From Amulumruptor sp947039275 (GTDB lineage: Bacteria > Bacteroidota > Bacteroidia > Bacteroidales > Muribaculaceae), in assembly GCA_947039275.1 (NCBI GenBank), contig CAMQYL010000010.1, forward strand, positions 19,451 to 83,450: a stretch of DNA of 64,000 nucleotides, in the 5' to 3' direction. Shown here one piece after another: positions 7,886 to 17,170 of the stretch. Under the pieces are notes generated by a model that was not told where the DNA came from, did no database searches, and saw only the letters and a program-made list of their open reading frames with translations. Position 1 is the stretch's first letter; each line of letters opens with the position of its first letter. Made by a program: the position numbers and the translations under genes.

Positions 7886-9280
7886 TTAGCGGCCACCGCC
7901 AAGGTTCTGATAGAGGTTGATCAGGGCGCGCTCGCGTGTCAACCGGCATGTGATTTCTCCTATCTGTGACGAGAGGAGTGCCTGCTGGGCGGTGAGAACT
8001 TCAAGGTAGGTCGAGGTGCCATACTGGAGAAGTTCCTGGTTGTACTCTACAGCCTTTGAGTAGTTGTCGGTCTGGTCGGCGAGGTATTCCTGCTTTTCGG
8101 TCGCTTTCTGATAGGTCATCATGGCATCCGATACCTCGGCTGCTGCTGACATGAGAGTGTACTCGAAGTTGTTGAGTGCCTGCTGCTGCTGTGCCTTTGC
8201 AATCTTGAGGTTTGCGATGTTCTGACCGCGAGAGAAGAGGGGGGCGGCGAGCTGTCCGGCAAGATTGAGAAGCCATCCGCCGGGGTTGGTCACGAGAGAG
8301 CCGAAGCTGTTGGTGAACGCACCTGTGCCGGTGATGTTGAGCGAGGGATAGAAAGCCGAGCGAGCTGAGTTGGTGGCATAGTAGGCTGTAGCGAGAGCGT
8401 ACTCAGATGCTTTCACATCGGGGCGCGATGCCAGTTCGACCATCGGGATGGACTCGCGGACTATATTTGGCATCAGGGCTGTGTGCTGTGCCGGGATGTC
8501 CCACTTCTGCGGCATAGTATTGAGAAGCAGCGACAAAGTGTTGTAGGCACTGCGCAGATTTACCTCAATGTCGGTGATAGAGGCGAGTATGGAATAATAC
8601 TGTGCGGTTGACTGTACTACAGCAGCCTCGTTGACACGTCCTGCGAGCTTGAGGTTTTTCATAACCTCCACACTTTCGCCCCAGAGGGTGGCGGTGTTGC
8701 GTGAAAGTTCGAGCTGGCTTTCGAGTGATGAGATGGTGTAGTACATCGCTGCAACAGAAGCGATGATCTGGCTGCGGACAGCCTGCTCGTATGATTCGCT
8801 CTGGAGCAGAGCCATCTTGGCACCGCGCTTGGAGTTGAGCAGACGGGCGAAGATGTCCACCTCCCAGTTGACCGACAGAGGTATGCTGTAGGTCCAGTCA
8901 GAGCCGTTCATGTCGCCGCCATGGAGCTTAGTCCATGATTTGCCGCCCTGAGGAGCGAGAGCTACCGAGGGGAAATATGCCAGTTTCGCTCCCTGCAGAC
9001 GTGCTTGTGCTGCCTCTACGTTGAGTTTGGCGTTCTGTAGGTCGGTATTGTTGTCAAGTGCCTGCTGGATCAGACCGGCAAGTACAGGGTCGGTGAAGAC
9101 CTGCTGCCACTGGAGATTGCCGTAGGCTTCGGGGTTGCGTGTCACCGAGTCGGCTTTGACATACTGTGATGTCAGGGCTGTGTCGGTAGGCATCTCGAAT
9201 TTTTTGTAGATGTTGCAGCCGGTCATTGCTGATGCGCCGATGGCAGCTGCCACAATCCATGATATATGCTTGATATTCAT
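7886..9280 (-). CDS. TolC-family outer membrane lipoprotein of an RND efflux pump
   Basis: A 464-residue outer-membrane efflux channel subunit (OprM/NodT type). The Met at 9278-9280 is the chosen start because it gives a lipoprotein signal, MNIKHISW..AMTGC, with the acylated Cys22; a longer upstream start would bury it. Two homologous outer-membrane-efflux repeats follow: FTDPVLAGLIQQALDNNTDLQNAKLNVEAA in the first and RPDVKASEYALATAYYATNSARSAFYPSLNITG in the second, each with the long alpha-helical segments of the TolC tunnel. It is the last gene of the pump operon, 63 bp behind the inner-membrane transporter. All parts expected of a working channel are present. Confidence 0.94.
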   Translation of the reverse strand: MNIKHISWIVAAAIGASAMTGCNIYKKFEMPTDTALTSQYVKADSVTRNPEAYGNLQWQQVFTDPVLAGLIQQALDNNTDLQNAKLNVEAAQARLQGAKLAYFPSVALAPQGGKSWTKLHGGDMNGSDWTYSIPLSVNWEVDIFARLLNSKRGAKMALLQSESYEQAVRSQIIASVAAMYYTISSLESQLELSRNTATLWGESVEVMKNLKLAGRVNEAAVVQSTAQYYSILASITDIEVNLRSAYNTLSLLLNTMPQKWDIPAQHTALMPNIVRESIPMVELASRPDVKASEYALATAYYATNSARSAFYPSLNITGTGAFTNSFGSLVTNPGGWLLNLAGQLAAPLFSRGQNIANLKIAKAQQQQALNNFEYTLMSAAAEVSDAMMTYQKATEKQEYLADQTDNYSKAVEYNQELLQYGTSTYLEVLTAQQALLSSQIGEITCRLTRERALINLYQNLGGGR

Positions 9281-9343
9281 TGAGCGTATATGGAAGTTGT
9301 CAGTAATGAAAAATAGGGGAGAGAGGAGGATGAGCAAGTGAGG

Positions 9344-12300
9344 TTATCGTGAATACTGTTCGATTTCGCTTTCGAGGCCCTCGTTTGATGTATCCTTCCA
9401 CTTCATAGGAGTTATCTTCTCCTGGATGAGCTGGAATGTCACGAACAGGGCGGGCACGATGAAAATCTGGAGTATCATACCTATCAACATACCGCCGATA
9501 GAGCCTACGCCGAGGGCGCGGTTACCGTTGGCACCTACACCGTGGGCAAACATCAGAGGCAACAGACCGATGATGAGAGCCAGAGAGGTCATGAGGATCG
9601 GTCGGAGACGCGCCACTGCACCGTCAATCGCTGCATTGAGCACCGACATGCCCGTGCGGCGACGTTCGAGCGCGAACTCCACGATAAGGATGGCGTTCTT
9701 GGCAAGAAGACCGATAAGCATGATGAGCGCAATCTGGAGATAGATGTTGTTGTCGACACCGAATATCTGTGCGAAGATAAATGAGCCCATCAGACCGAAC
9801 GGTATCGAGAAGATAACTGCCAGCGGCAGGATGTAGCTCTCATATTGCGCCGAGAGGAGCAGGTAGACGAACAGGAGGCAGAGACCGAAGATGATGGCTG
9901 TGGCGCTACCGCTCGAGCTGCTGCCCTCCTCACGTGTCATACCGGCATACTCATAGCCGTAACCTGCGGGGAGTGTCTGTGCTGCCACGCGTGAGATGGC
10001 TTCAAGTGCCTGACCTGAAGAGTATCCGGCAGCCGGGCTACCAGTCACGGAGATTGAGGTGAACATGTTGAAGCGGTTCATCAAGTCAGGAGCGAATACT
10101 CGCTCAAGGGTGACGAAGTTGCTGATGCTTGCCATAGTGCCTGATGAGTTGCGCACCTTGATGGCAGAAAGTGTCTCTGGCGAGATACGGCTTTCGGCAC
10201 CAGCCTGCATCATCACGCGGTAGATTTTACCGAAACGGTTGAAGTTAGACACATACAGACCGCCATAATATCCTTGCAGTGTGCTCAGTATGGTCTGGGG
10301 ACTGATGCCTGCCTGCTTAGCTTTGGCGGCATCGATGTCTACAAGATACTGTGGGAAGGTGGGGTTGAAGGTCGTATAAGCCACCTGAATCTCAGGCTGC
10401 TGATTGAGCTGGGCAAGGAAGCCCTGCACGATGCCGAAGAACTGGTTGATGTCGCCGCCGGTCTTGTCCTGCATCTTGATTTCGAAACCGTTGGTCATGG
10501 AGTAACCCGAAATCATAGGGGGTGCGAATGCTACGACACGTCCGTCCTTGACAAACTGACCCGTCACGCCGTAGATTTTCATCAGGATTGCATCGGCAGA
10601 CTCGTCCTTGGCGGTACGTTCGTCCCAGTTTTTGAGCTTTACGATGAATGTGCCGTATGTGGCACCCTGTCCGGCGAGGAAGCTGTAGCCGACAATCTTC
10701 TGTCGGTATTCGATGCCTGGTATGTTGGCAATGGCGGCATCCACCTGATTGAGGGTCTCCTCAGTGCGTTCCTGGGATGTGCCCGGAGGCATGTCGACCA
10801 TGACGAATAGCACGCCGGTATCCTCATTGGGCACGAGGGCACTCGGGGTGATGTTCATAAGCCATATGAGGATTGCAATGGCGCCAAGCACTGTGCCGAA
10901 GCTTGAAATCTTATGTCGGGCGAAGAATGCGACGATACGCTTATAACCACCGATGAGCGAGTTATAGCCGGCTTCAAATGCTTCGTGGAAACGCTTGGTA
11001 AACAGACCTGCCACGGTGACAATTGCCACTGCTATGGCGATGACAAGTTTCACGATGCTTGCGGTGCTGAACCATCCAGCCACCATGCAGTAGATGGTGA
11101 AAGCGAGGAGAGCCACCACGATGAGCGGATGGAGCGAGAATGATTTCTTGTACTTGCCGACAACAGCCTCTGTAGAAGCCTTGTATGCCTCAGCCACGCG
11201 CTCTTTGAGTGGTTGGTCGGGGTTGTGGGGCTTAAGGAACAGGGCGCAGAGTGCCGGCGAGAGGGTAAGGGCGTTGAGCGCGGAGAAACCGATGGCAATC
11301 GCCATGGTCAGACCGAACTGCTGGTAGAAGATACCTGCAGTACCGGGCATGAACGACACAGGGATGAACACGAGCATCATGACGAGCGTGATGGATATAA
11401 TCGCGCCGCCGATTTCGTTCATGGCATCTATGGCAGCCCTTCGCGAACTCTTGTACCCGACATCGAGTTTGGCGTGGACCGCCTCGACGACGACTATGGC
11501 GTCGTCGACCACAATCGCAATCGCCAAGACTAACGCCGAGAGTGTGATGAGGTTGACCGAGAAGCCGATGAGGTTCATCACGAAGAATGTGCCGACGAGG
11601 GCGACGGGGATGGCGATAGCAGGGATGATGGTGGAGCGGAAGTCGCTCAGGAAGATGTACACCACAAGGAACACGAGCACGAATGCCTCGATGAGGGTCT
11701 TGATAACCTCGTGGATTGAGGCGTAGAGGAAGTCGTTGTTGTTAAGAGGCACGGCTATCTGTAGACCGTTGGGAAGTTCCTCTTTCAGCTTGTCTACGTA
11801 ACCGAGACAGTCGTTGATGATGGTCGTAGCGTTGGAGCCAGGGGTCTGGAACACGATACACATCGTGGAGGGGTAGCCGTTGAGCGAGTTGGAGAAACCG
11901 TAGGTCACACGTCCCAGCTCCACGTCGGCAACATCTTTGAGGTAGAGTGTTTCGCCGTTGGGAAGGGCGCGTACCACAATCTTGTCAAACTCCTCGGGTG
12001 TGGACAGACGGCCCTTATAGCGCATGGTGTACTGGAAGCTTTGGTTACCCTGCTCGCCAAATGCACCGGGGGCTGCCTCAAGGTTTTGCTCGGCAAGAGC
12101 GGAAGCCACATCAGAGGGCATGAGATTGTACTGCGCGAGTACTTCGGGCTTGAGCCATACACGCATGGAGTAGTCGGCGCCGAAGCTCATCACGTCGCCC
12201 ACACCGTTGATACGCTGCAGCTCCGGAATCATGTTGATTTTAGCGTAGTTGTCGAGGAACTCGCCGTCATAGTTGCCCGAGGTGTCATATAGAGCTATGC

Positions 12301-12718
12301 CCACGAGCATTGATGACTGGCGTTTCTGTGTCAGCACACCCACCTGGAGCACCTCCGAGGGGAGTAGGTTCTGGGCTTTGGCGACACGGTTCTGTACATC
12401 GACGGCTGCCATGTTGGGGTCAAAGCCCTGACGGAAGTAGACGTTGATGGTAGCACTGCCTGTATTGGTGGCGGTAGACTCCATGTAGGTCATGCCTTCG
12501 GCACCGTTGATTGACTCTTCAAGAGGGGCAATCACAGAGTTGAGCACAGCCTGGGCATTTGCACCCTGATAGGTGGTAGACACCTGGATGGTTGGGGGAG
12601 CGATGTCGGGATACTGGGTCACGGGCAGGGACACGAGACCGATCAGACCCAACAGCACTATGAAGATTGATATAACCGTCGATAGCACCGGGCGGTTAAT
12701 AAAGGTATCAAGTTTCAT
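9344..12718 (-). CDS. RND (HAE1) efflux pump inner membrane transporter with an extra membrane hairpin
   Basis: The proton-driven AcrB-type pump subunit, 1124 residues. N-terminal FINRPVLSTVISIFIVLLG, two porter/docking halves and the proton-relay aspartates Asp405-Asp406 in AIVVDDAIVVVE are present, as is the GIFYQQFGLTMAIAIGFSALNALTLSPAL motif region. It is about 75 residues longer than the usual 1040-1050. The excess lies between TM6 and TM7 (residues about 500-600), where AcrB has a short cytosolic helix. Here two further hydrophobic segments appear (about 530-550 and 553-573), so it may have 14 rather than 12 membrane spans. Middle gene of a three-gene operon. Substrates cannot be told from sequence; no regulator gene is adjacent. 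Confidence 0.95.
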   Translation of the reverse strand: MKLDTFINRPVLSTVISIFIVLLGLIGLVSLPVTQYPDIAPPTIQVSTTYQGANAQAVLNSVIAPLEESINGAEGMTYMESTATNTGSATINVYFRQGFDPNMAAVDVQNRVAKAQNLLPSEVLQVGVLTQKRQSSMLVGIALYDTSGNYDGEFLDNYAKINMIPELQRINGVGDVMSFGADYSMRVWLKPEVLAQYNLMPSDVASALAEQNLEAAPGAFGEQGNQSFQYTMRYKGRLSTPEEFDKIVVRALPNGETLYLKDVADVELGRVTYGFSNSLNGYPSTMCIVFQTPGSNATTIINDCLGYVDKLKEELPNGLQIAVPLNNNDFLYASIHEVIKTLIEAFVLVFLVVYIFLSDFRSTIIPAIAIPVALVGTFFVMNLIGFSVNLITLSALVLAIAIVVDDAIVVVEAVHAKLDVGYKSSRRAAIDAMNEIGGAIISITLVMMLVFIPVSFMPGTAGIFYQQFGLTMAIAIGFSALNALTLSPALCALFLKPHNPDQPLKERVAEAYKASTEAVVGKYKKSFSLHPLIVVALLAFTIYCMVAGWFSTASIVKLVIAIAVAIVTVAGLFTKRFHEAFEAGYNSLIGGYKRIVAFFARHKISSFGTVLGAIAILIWLMNITPSALVPNEDTGVLFVMVDMPPGTSQERTEETLNQVDAAIANIPGIEYRQKIVGYSFLAGQGATYGTFIVKLKNWDERTAKDESADAILMKIYGVTGQFVKDGRVVAFAPPMISGYSMTNGFEIKMQDKTGGDINQFFGIVQGFLAQLNQQPEIQVAYTTFNPTFPQYLVDIDAAKAKQAGISPQTILSTLQGYYGGLYVSNFNRFGKIYRVMMQAGAESRISPETLSAIKVRNSSGTMASISNFVTLERVFAPDLMNRFNMFTSISVTGSPAAGYSSGQALEAISRVAAQTLPAGYGYEYAGMTREEGSSSSGSATAIIFGLCLLFVYLLLSAQYESYILPLAVIFSIPFGLMGSFIFAQIFGVDNNIYLQIALIMLIGLLAKNAILIVEFALERRRTGMSVLNAAIDGAVARLRPILMTSLALIIGLLPLMFAHGVGANGNRALGVGSIGGMLIGMILQIFIVPALFVTFQLIQEKITPMKWKDTSNEGLESEIEQYSR

Positions 12719-12785
12719 TGGTGGTGAATAGTCTTACGAAAAAGTAATGTATGTGGAGTGAGTTATAGCCGTATCAGGCTCGGTG

Positions 12786-13979
12786 TTATTTGGCGGCTGG
12801 CTGCTGAGCTGCGCCCTGCTGAGCCATGGCGGCAGCTTTGGCAGCTGCATCTACTGGCTTGATTTCCACACCGTCACGGACAGAAATGCCAACGCCTTCG
12901 ACTGCGATGCGGTCGCCGGGCTTCAGCCCCGAAGTGACCACGAAGTTGCTGCCGTCATTGAGGGGTGAAACTGTGATGGGGGTAGCGACAACCTTGTTGG
13001 AGTCGTTGACCACATATGCAAAGCGGCGATCCTGAAGCTCGTTTGTGGCTTTCTGGGGGATGACAATTACGTCATTGAAGGTGCGTGGGATAATTACACG
13101 GCCTGTAGAACCGCTTCGGAGCATGCCGCTCGGGTTGGGGAATATGGCTCGTACGCTTGCTGCGCCTGTGCTGCTGTCGATGACACCTGATATGGTGGAA
13201 ACCTTGCCCTTGGAGCTGTAGGTGGATCCGTCGGCGAGTTCAAGTTCTACCTCGGGCATCTGTGTGATGGCAGTGTTGATGTTACGGCTGCCGTTGTCAG
13301 TCATGGCTAGGATGTCCTTTTCGGTAAGGGAGAAGTAGGCGTAGATGTCGCTGATGTCGCTGATAGTGGTCAGCGGGGTCTGGCTTGAGGGTGATGCCAG
13401 CGAGCCTTCGCGGTTAGGTATGGAGCCTACCACGCCGCTGCTGGGGGCAGTAACCACTGTGTATGCCAGATTTTTTTTGGCTGTCACGAGGGCAGCGTTA
13501 GCTTGGGCGAGAGCCGCCTTGGCATTCTGGAGGTCGTTGTCGGCAAGCTGCCACTCATATTCGCTGATGATGTTCTTGTCATAGAGGCGGCGCTTGTTGT
13601 CGGCGGTGAGCTGGGCGGTGCTGACGGCTGTCTTGGCTGTGGCTACCTGAGCCTGAGCCTGGTCGACGGCTGCCTGGTACTGCACCTGGTCAAGAGTGAA
13701 AAGTACCTGTCCCTTGTGGACCTGCTGTCCTTCGTCGACGTGTACTTTGGTTATGAAGCCTGTTACTTGCGGACGGATGTCGATGTCTGTTTTACCACGG
13801 AGTGTGGCTGGATATGACTGCTGCAGGGTGGTGTTGGTGTCGCCTACTGTCATGACGGCAATCTCTGGGGCACCTGCCTGCTGCTGTTGCTGCTGTCCGC
13901 CACAAGAGGTGAGGAGTGACCCTGCGATGACTGTGGAGAGAGCATACAGGGTTGCTGATTTCAACGTGATAGCTTTCAT
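12786..13979 (-). CDS. RND efflux pump periplasmic adaptor (membrane fusion) lipoprotein
   Basis: A 397-residue AcrA-type adaptor that links the inner-membrane pump to the outer-membrane channel. It has a lipoprotein signal (SLLTSC, Cys26) followed by a glutamine-rich linker of six Gln. The order is then membrane-proximal and lipoyl half (IDIRPQVTGFITKVHVDEGQQVHKG), coiled-coil hairpin (about residues 95-165, very Ala/Gln rich), second lipoyl half (VVTAPSSGVVGSIPNREG), beta-barrel (DIYAYFSLTEKDILAM) and C-terminal domain (VVTSGLKPGDRIAVEG). First gene of the operon; the transporter starts 67 bp later. A -7 box lies at 14054-14061. Confidence 0.96.
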   Translation of the reverse strand: MKAITLKSATLYALSTVIAGSLLTSCGGQQQQQQAGAPEIAVMTVGDTNTTLQQSYPATLRGKTDIDIRPQVTGFITKVHVDEGQQVHKGQVLFTLDQVQYQAAVDQAQAQVATAKTAVSTAQLTADNKRRLYDKNIISEYEWQLADNDLQNAKAALAQANAALVTAKKNLAYTVVTAPSSGVVGSIPNREGSLASPSSQTPLTTISDISDIYAYFSLTEKDILAMTDNGSRNINTAITQMPEVELELADGSTYSSKGKVSTISGVIDSSTGAASVRAIFPNPSGMLRSGSTGRVIIPRTFNDVIVIPQKATNELQDRRFAYVVNDSNKVVATPITVSPLNDGSNFVVTSGLKPGDRIAVEGVGISVRDGVEIKPVDAAAKAAAMAQQGAAQQPAAK

Positions 13980-14053
13980 CTGCTAATTAGGAAATAATGT
14001 AAATATGTGATAGGTTTGTTGTTAATTCTCGCTTGTGCATAGTAATCAAGGTG

Positions 14054-14061
14054 CAAATATA
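14054..14061 (-). promoter_or_regulatory. -7 box of the RND efflux operon
   Basis: Minus-strand TATATTTG, 75 bp upstream of the adaptor start. No TTG was found at -33, which suggests a promoter needing an activator, or a different upstream element. Confidence 0.5.
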
Positions 14062-14226
14062 CGATTTTTTTGTGTCTAAAATCCGTTTTGAGATTCCATA
14101 ATGGTAAAAATAGGACAAAATACACGTAAAATTGTGATGTTTTGACCAATCAAAAAGCGGGCTTTATGGAGTGAGAGTCGTGGCATTTGGGAGGCATGAC
14201 ACGCGCATAAAGCGAAAAAATATTCG

Positions 14227-14234
14227 TAAATTTG
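14227..14234 (+). promoter_or_regulatory. -7 box of the 14295-18355 operon
   Basis: TAAATTTG, 60 bp upstream of the first start codon. No clear -33 element. Confidence 0.5.
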
Positions 14235-14294
14235 CCCTGTCTTTTCTAACTGACGGTTTCCGATACGAATGGTTTAATCATCTGATCTCTCATA

Positions 14295-15806
14295 ATGTCA
14301 CGCAGAGTGCTTTATACGGTTTCCATGCTCTACCTGTGGCTTCCCTTGGCGATATTTCTCGTGGGGTGGACATACTGGTGGATTGCTGTGTTGCCGCTTC
14401 TGCTCGGTTTGTGGGTGTCAGTAGCGCCGTTCAGACATGTCGGCGGCAGCGTGAACTTTGCTTCGGCTTGGAAGGAGATTCTGATAGCCTTCCTTGTGCT
14501 GTTTTGGACTGCGAACGCCGGCATAGGGGGGCTGATGTGGCAGGATCCGGTGGATCATATATTCCGTAATGCTGTTTTTAACGATCTGGTATCCAATCCG
14601 TGGCCTGTGATTACCGGAGGGCAGATGCTCAATTACTATTTCGGGTTCTGGTTGCCGGCGGCAGTGGCTGCCAAACTGTTCCATAGCATCGAGTTGGGTA
14701 ATATATGCCAGCTGCTTTATGCTGCATCAGGCATATGGCTTGGACTGAGGATGATGTATGAGCGGATCGGGAGTGTCACACTGCCTACGTTGTTGGTGCT
14801 CATTTTGTTTTCAGGATTTGATGCGATGGGGGTTGCCATATACAGCAACTTTTTCCCTGACATGCATTTCACCATATACAGGGGGCTTTGGGGCTATTCG
14901 CCGGCTGGGTTTACTGCTCCAAACATGGCTCTGATGGGTTTCATCTTCAATCAGTACATCCCGGCATTTCTTGCTACGATGATGATACTCACCCGTCCGT
15001 GCAAGGGATATGCTCCTGCAGTGCTCGCTCTGATGGCGATAAGTTCTCCCATAGCAGCCTTTTCGCTGTTGCCGTTAGTGGTGTGGATGTTATATAAGGA
15101 GATGTCGGAGTGTCAATGTCTGTCATCAAAAATGTGCGTGTTGTTTTCGCCGGTGAATATTGCTTCGGTAATCATAGTCATACCGGTGGCTGCTTTTCTC
15201 TCTCTTAATAATGCAGCCGGACATGTAGGATGGTATCCGGCAGGTGAAGGACCTGTGGTGATACAGCGCATCAAGATGATAGTGCATATACTGATCATAA
15301 TCACGCTGCAGATGGTGGTGTGGATGCCTGTGCTATGGAAACGCATAGGTCGCATGCCGGAGTTCTGGCTGCTTTTTATCCCGAGTGCCATAGCTTTCTT
15401 CATACAGGTAGGATATTCTGCCGATTTCGGATCAAGGATGCAGATGGCTGTGCAGACGCTCCTTACGCTTGAAGTCGCCATATTTGTCAACAGATGGAAA
15501 ACCCATACGCGCAGGTTGCGCAAGGCTTTTGTCGTGGTGTCTCTGCTGTGTCTCGTTTCCACTGGATGGGAGGTGGCGAGGCGTATATATTTCGGATCTA
15601 CAGTGCCTATGGAAGAATGGCGGTCGTGTCAGTTGCCCAACGTGTTTGTCGAGAACCGTTGTACGGCAAATTTCACCTCGGATGCTTCCCTGTGGCATCT
15701 TGGTCCTAATGACGTGGTGTCGCCGCGGCTCGATGACTTTTTCCGCCGTCATCCCGAGGGCAGGATATATCGTGATTATTTGGCGCACCCATTGGATGAG
15801 GAGTGA
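14295..15806 (+). CDS. Polytopic membrane protein of unknown function
   Basis: I do not recognise this 503-residue protein. It has about ten to twelve hydrophobic segments, starting right at the N-terminus (VSMLYLWLPLAIFLVGW), and short polar loops. The first large extracytoplasmic loop (about residues 85-125) carries acidic and aromatic residues, WQDPVDHIFRNAVFNDL, followed by PWPVITGGQMLNYYFGFW. That arrangement recalls GT-C fold glycosyltransferases, which keep an Asp in the first periplasmic loop, but I cannot prove it. The C-terminal 80 residues are soluble (NRCTANFTSDASLW, LDDFFRRHPEGRIYRDYL). It heads a same-strand set with the two ThrE-type genes (44-bp gap) and the flavodiiron protein. 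An alternative is a transporter. Confidence 0.7.
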   Translation: MSRRVLYTVSMLYLWLPLAIFLVGWTYWWIAVLPLLLGLWVSVAPFRHVGGSVNFASAWKEILIAFLVLFWTANAGIGGLMWQDPVDHIFRNAVFNDLVSNPWPVITGGQMLNYYFGFWLPAAVAAKLFHSIELGNICQLLYAASGIWLGLRMMYERIGSVTLPTLLVLILFSGFDAMGVAIYSNFFPDMHFTIYRGLWGYSPAGFTAPNMALMGFIFNQYIPAFLATMMILTRPCKGYAPAVLALMAISSPIAAFSLLPLVVWMLYKEMSECQCLSSKMCVLFSPVNIASVIIVIPVAAFLSLNNAAGHVGWYPAGEGPVVIQRIKMIVHILIIITLQMVVWMPVLWKRIGRMPEFWLLFIPSAIAFFIQVGYSADFGSRMQMAVQTLLTLEVAIFVNRWKTHTRRLRKAFVVVSLLCLVSTGWEVARRIYFGSTVPMEEWRSCQLPNVFVENRCTANFTSDASLWHLGPNDVVSPRLDDFFRRHPEGRIYRDYLAHPLDEE

Positions 15807-15850
15807 AAACTTAATGACATACATATATATAAGGTGTAATAACAGTTACT

Positions 15851-16627
15851 ATGAATGAACCTCAATCGTCCATGCCTCTTGGCGACATAATGGATTTCTG
15901 TAGCGAATATGCGTCATACATGTTCGGTTGTGGGGTGCATACCTCGAGGGTGGTGCGATGCACTGAGAGGATAGCGCGTTCGCTCCACGTGGAGGTAGAG
16001 ATATCGTACACCCTGCGGCATTTCGTCATGTCAATGCGTGACCCTTCGGACGGGACGGTGCTGACTCGTGTGGGCACGGTGGAGCTTCTGCCCATCAGCT
16101 TTCTGCGCAATTCAGACCTCAGCGGTCTGTCATGGCAGGCTGTAGATGAGAAGTTGACCCTTGAAGAACTCCGGGCGCAGTTTGCCCGTCTCACATCGAA
16201 GCCGCGCATCAATCCGCAGCTCGTGCTGGTGCTTGTGGGGCTTGCCAATGCTTGTTTTTGCCGTCTTTTTGGAGGTGACGCTCTGGCAATGCTTGTGGTG
16301 TTTGTGGCGACCATTATCGGATTCGGACTGCGGCAGTATATGCAGAAGCGTCATGTCAACCATTTCATAGTGTTTGTCGTTGCTGCATATGTGGCTTCTA
16401 TGTGTGCTTCGGTGTCGTTGCTGTTTGACTGCACTGCTCAGATCGCCATAGCTACCAGTCCGCTGTTTCTGATACCGGGAGTGCCGCTAATCAACAGTTT
16501 TGTCGATGTGCTTGACGGACATGTCCTCGTAGGTTTCAGCAGGTTGGTAAGCACTCTGCTGCTGATAATGTGCATAGCCATAGGGCTTTCGTTTACGCTG
16601 TTGCTCATCAAGGGTTCGCTTTTATAA
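15851..16627 (+). CDS. ThrE-type threonine/serine exporter, N-terminal subunit
   Basis: A 258-residue protein matching the ThrE/DUF1212 family. The soluble first part (residues 1-115) has the family pattern: a helix with YASYMFGCGVHTSRVVRCTERIA, then LRHFVMSMRDPSDGTVLTRV and an NPQLVLVLVG transition. About five membrane helices follow, including the typical LFLIPGVPLINSFVDVLDGH. In Corynebacterium a single protein carries both ThrE halves; here they are split, and the partner begins 12 bp later. Together they should form an inner-membrane exporter for threonine, serine or a related small solute. The substrate is known only for a few family members. Confidence 0.88.
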   Translation: MNEPQSSMPLGDIMDFCSEYASYMFGCGVHTSRVVRCTERIARSLHVEVEISYTLRHFVMSMRDPSDGTVLTRVGTVELLPISFLRNSDLSGLSWQAVDEKLTLEELRAQFARLTSKPRINPQLVLVLVGLANACFCRLFGGDALAMLVVFVATIIGFGLRQYMQKRHVNHFIVFVVAAYVASMCASVSLLFDCTAQIAIATSPLFLIPGVPLINSFVDVLDGHVLVGFSRLVSTLLLIMCIAIGLSFTLLLIKGSLL

Positions 16628-16639
16628 ATCGTATATGTC

Positions 16640-17152
16640 ATGACAGATATAATCGTTGATGTATTGCTTGACGGCATGTTTGCCGCAGTAGCTGCGATAG
16701 GATTCGGGGCTATATCCGATCCGGGAGTGCGGACGTTTCCTTTTATAGCGTTGCTTGCCGCAGTGGGGCATGCCTTGCGTTTCTCCCTTATCAACTATGC
16801 CGAGGTGGACATAGTGACTGCCAGTCTTGCCGCTTCGGTGTCGATGGGCATGCTGTCGTTGCCGTTAGGGCGCGCATGCCATACTCCTATGACCTGTCTG
16901 CTCATACCGGCGTTGTTGCCGATGGTTCCGGGTATGTATGCCTATAAATCGGTGTTCGCCCTTATATTGCTGATTCAGAACATCGACAGCAACGTACAGC
17001 TTCTTGACTACCTCGAGCAGTTTGTCGCCAACTCGGCTGTCACGGGCATGGTCATCGGAGTGCTCGCCGGGGGTGCCACCATCCCGGTGCTGATATTCAA
17101 GAAACAGGCGTTTTCCATGACCCGGGGACGCTATAAGAGCGTTGATAAATAA
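16640..17152 (+). CDS. ThrE-type threonine/serine exporter, C-terminal subunit (DUF3815)
   Basis: A 170-residue membrane protein with about five helices and almost no soluble domain. It matches the second half of ThrE: FAAVAAIGFGAISDPGVRTF at the first helix, the conserved LLIPALLPMVPGMYAYKS segment (residues 90-107) and a last helix rich in Gly and Val (VIGVLAGGATIPVLIF). It follows the N-terminal subunit by 12 bp and precedes the flavodiiron gene by 18 bp. Its separate existence is meaningful only with the previous gene. Confidence 0.88.
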   Translation: MTDIIVDVLLDGMFAAVAAIGFGAISDPGVRTFPFIALLAAVGHALRFSLINYAEVDIVTASLAASVSMGMLSLPLGRACHTPMTCLLIPALLPMVPGMYAYKSVFALILLIQNIDSNVQLLDYLEQFVANSAVTGMVIGVLAGGATIPVLIFKKQAFSMTRGRYKSVDK

Positions 17153-17170
17153 AATATTTAATACATAGAC

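Larger units (their letters stand above)
13980..14294. other. Divergent intergenic region, efflux operon / membrane operon
   Basis: 315 bp, AT-rich, with one minus-strand and one plus-strand -7 box. I see no gene, repeat or clear operator palindrome in it. Confidence 0.6.

Noticed and set aside
15432..15858. Overlapping frames at the end of the 14295 membrane gene
   Set aside because: The 503-residue frame has consistent membrane segments to its stop; the others are shadows.
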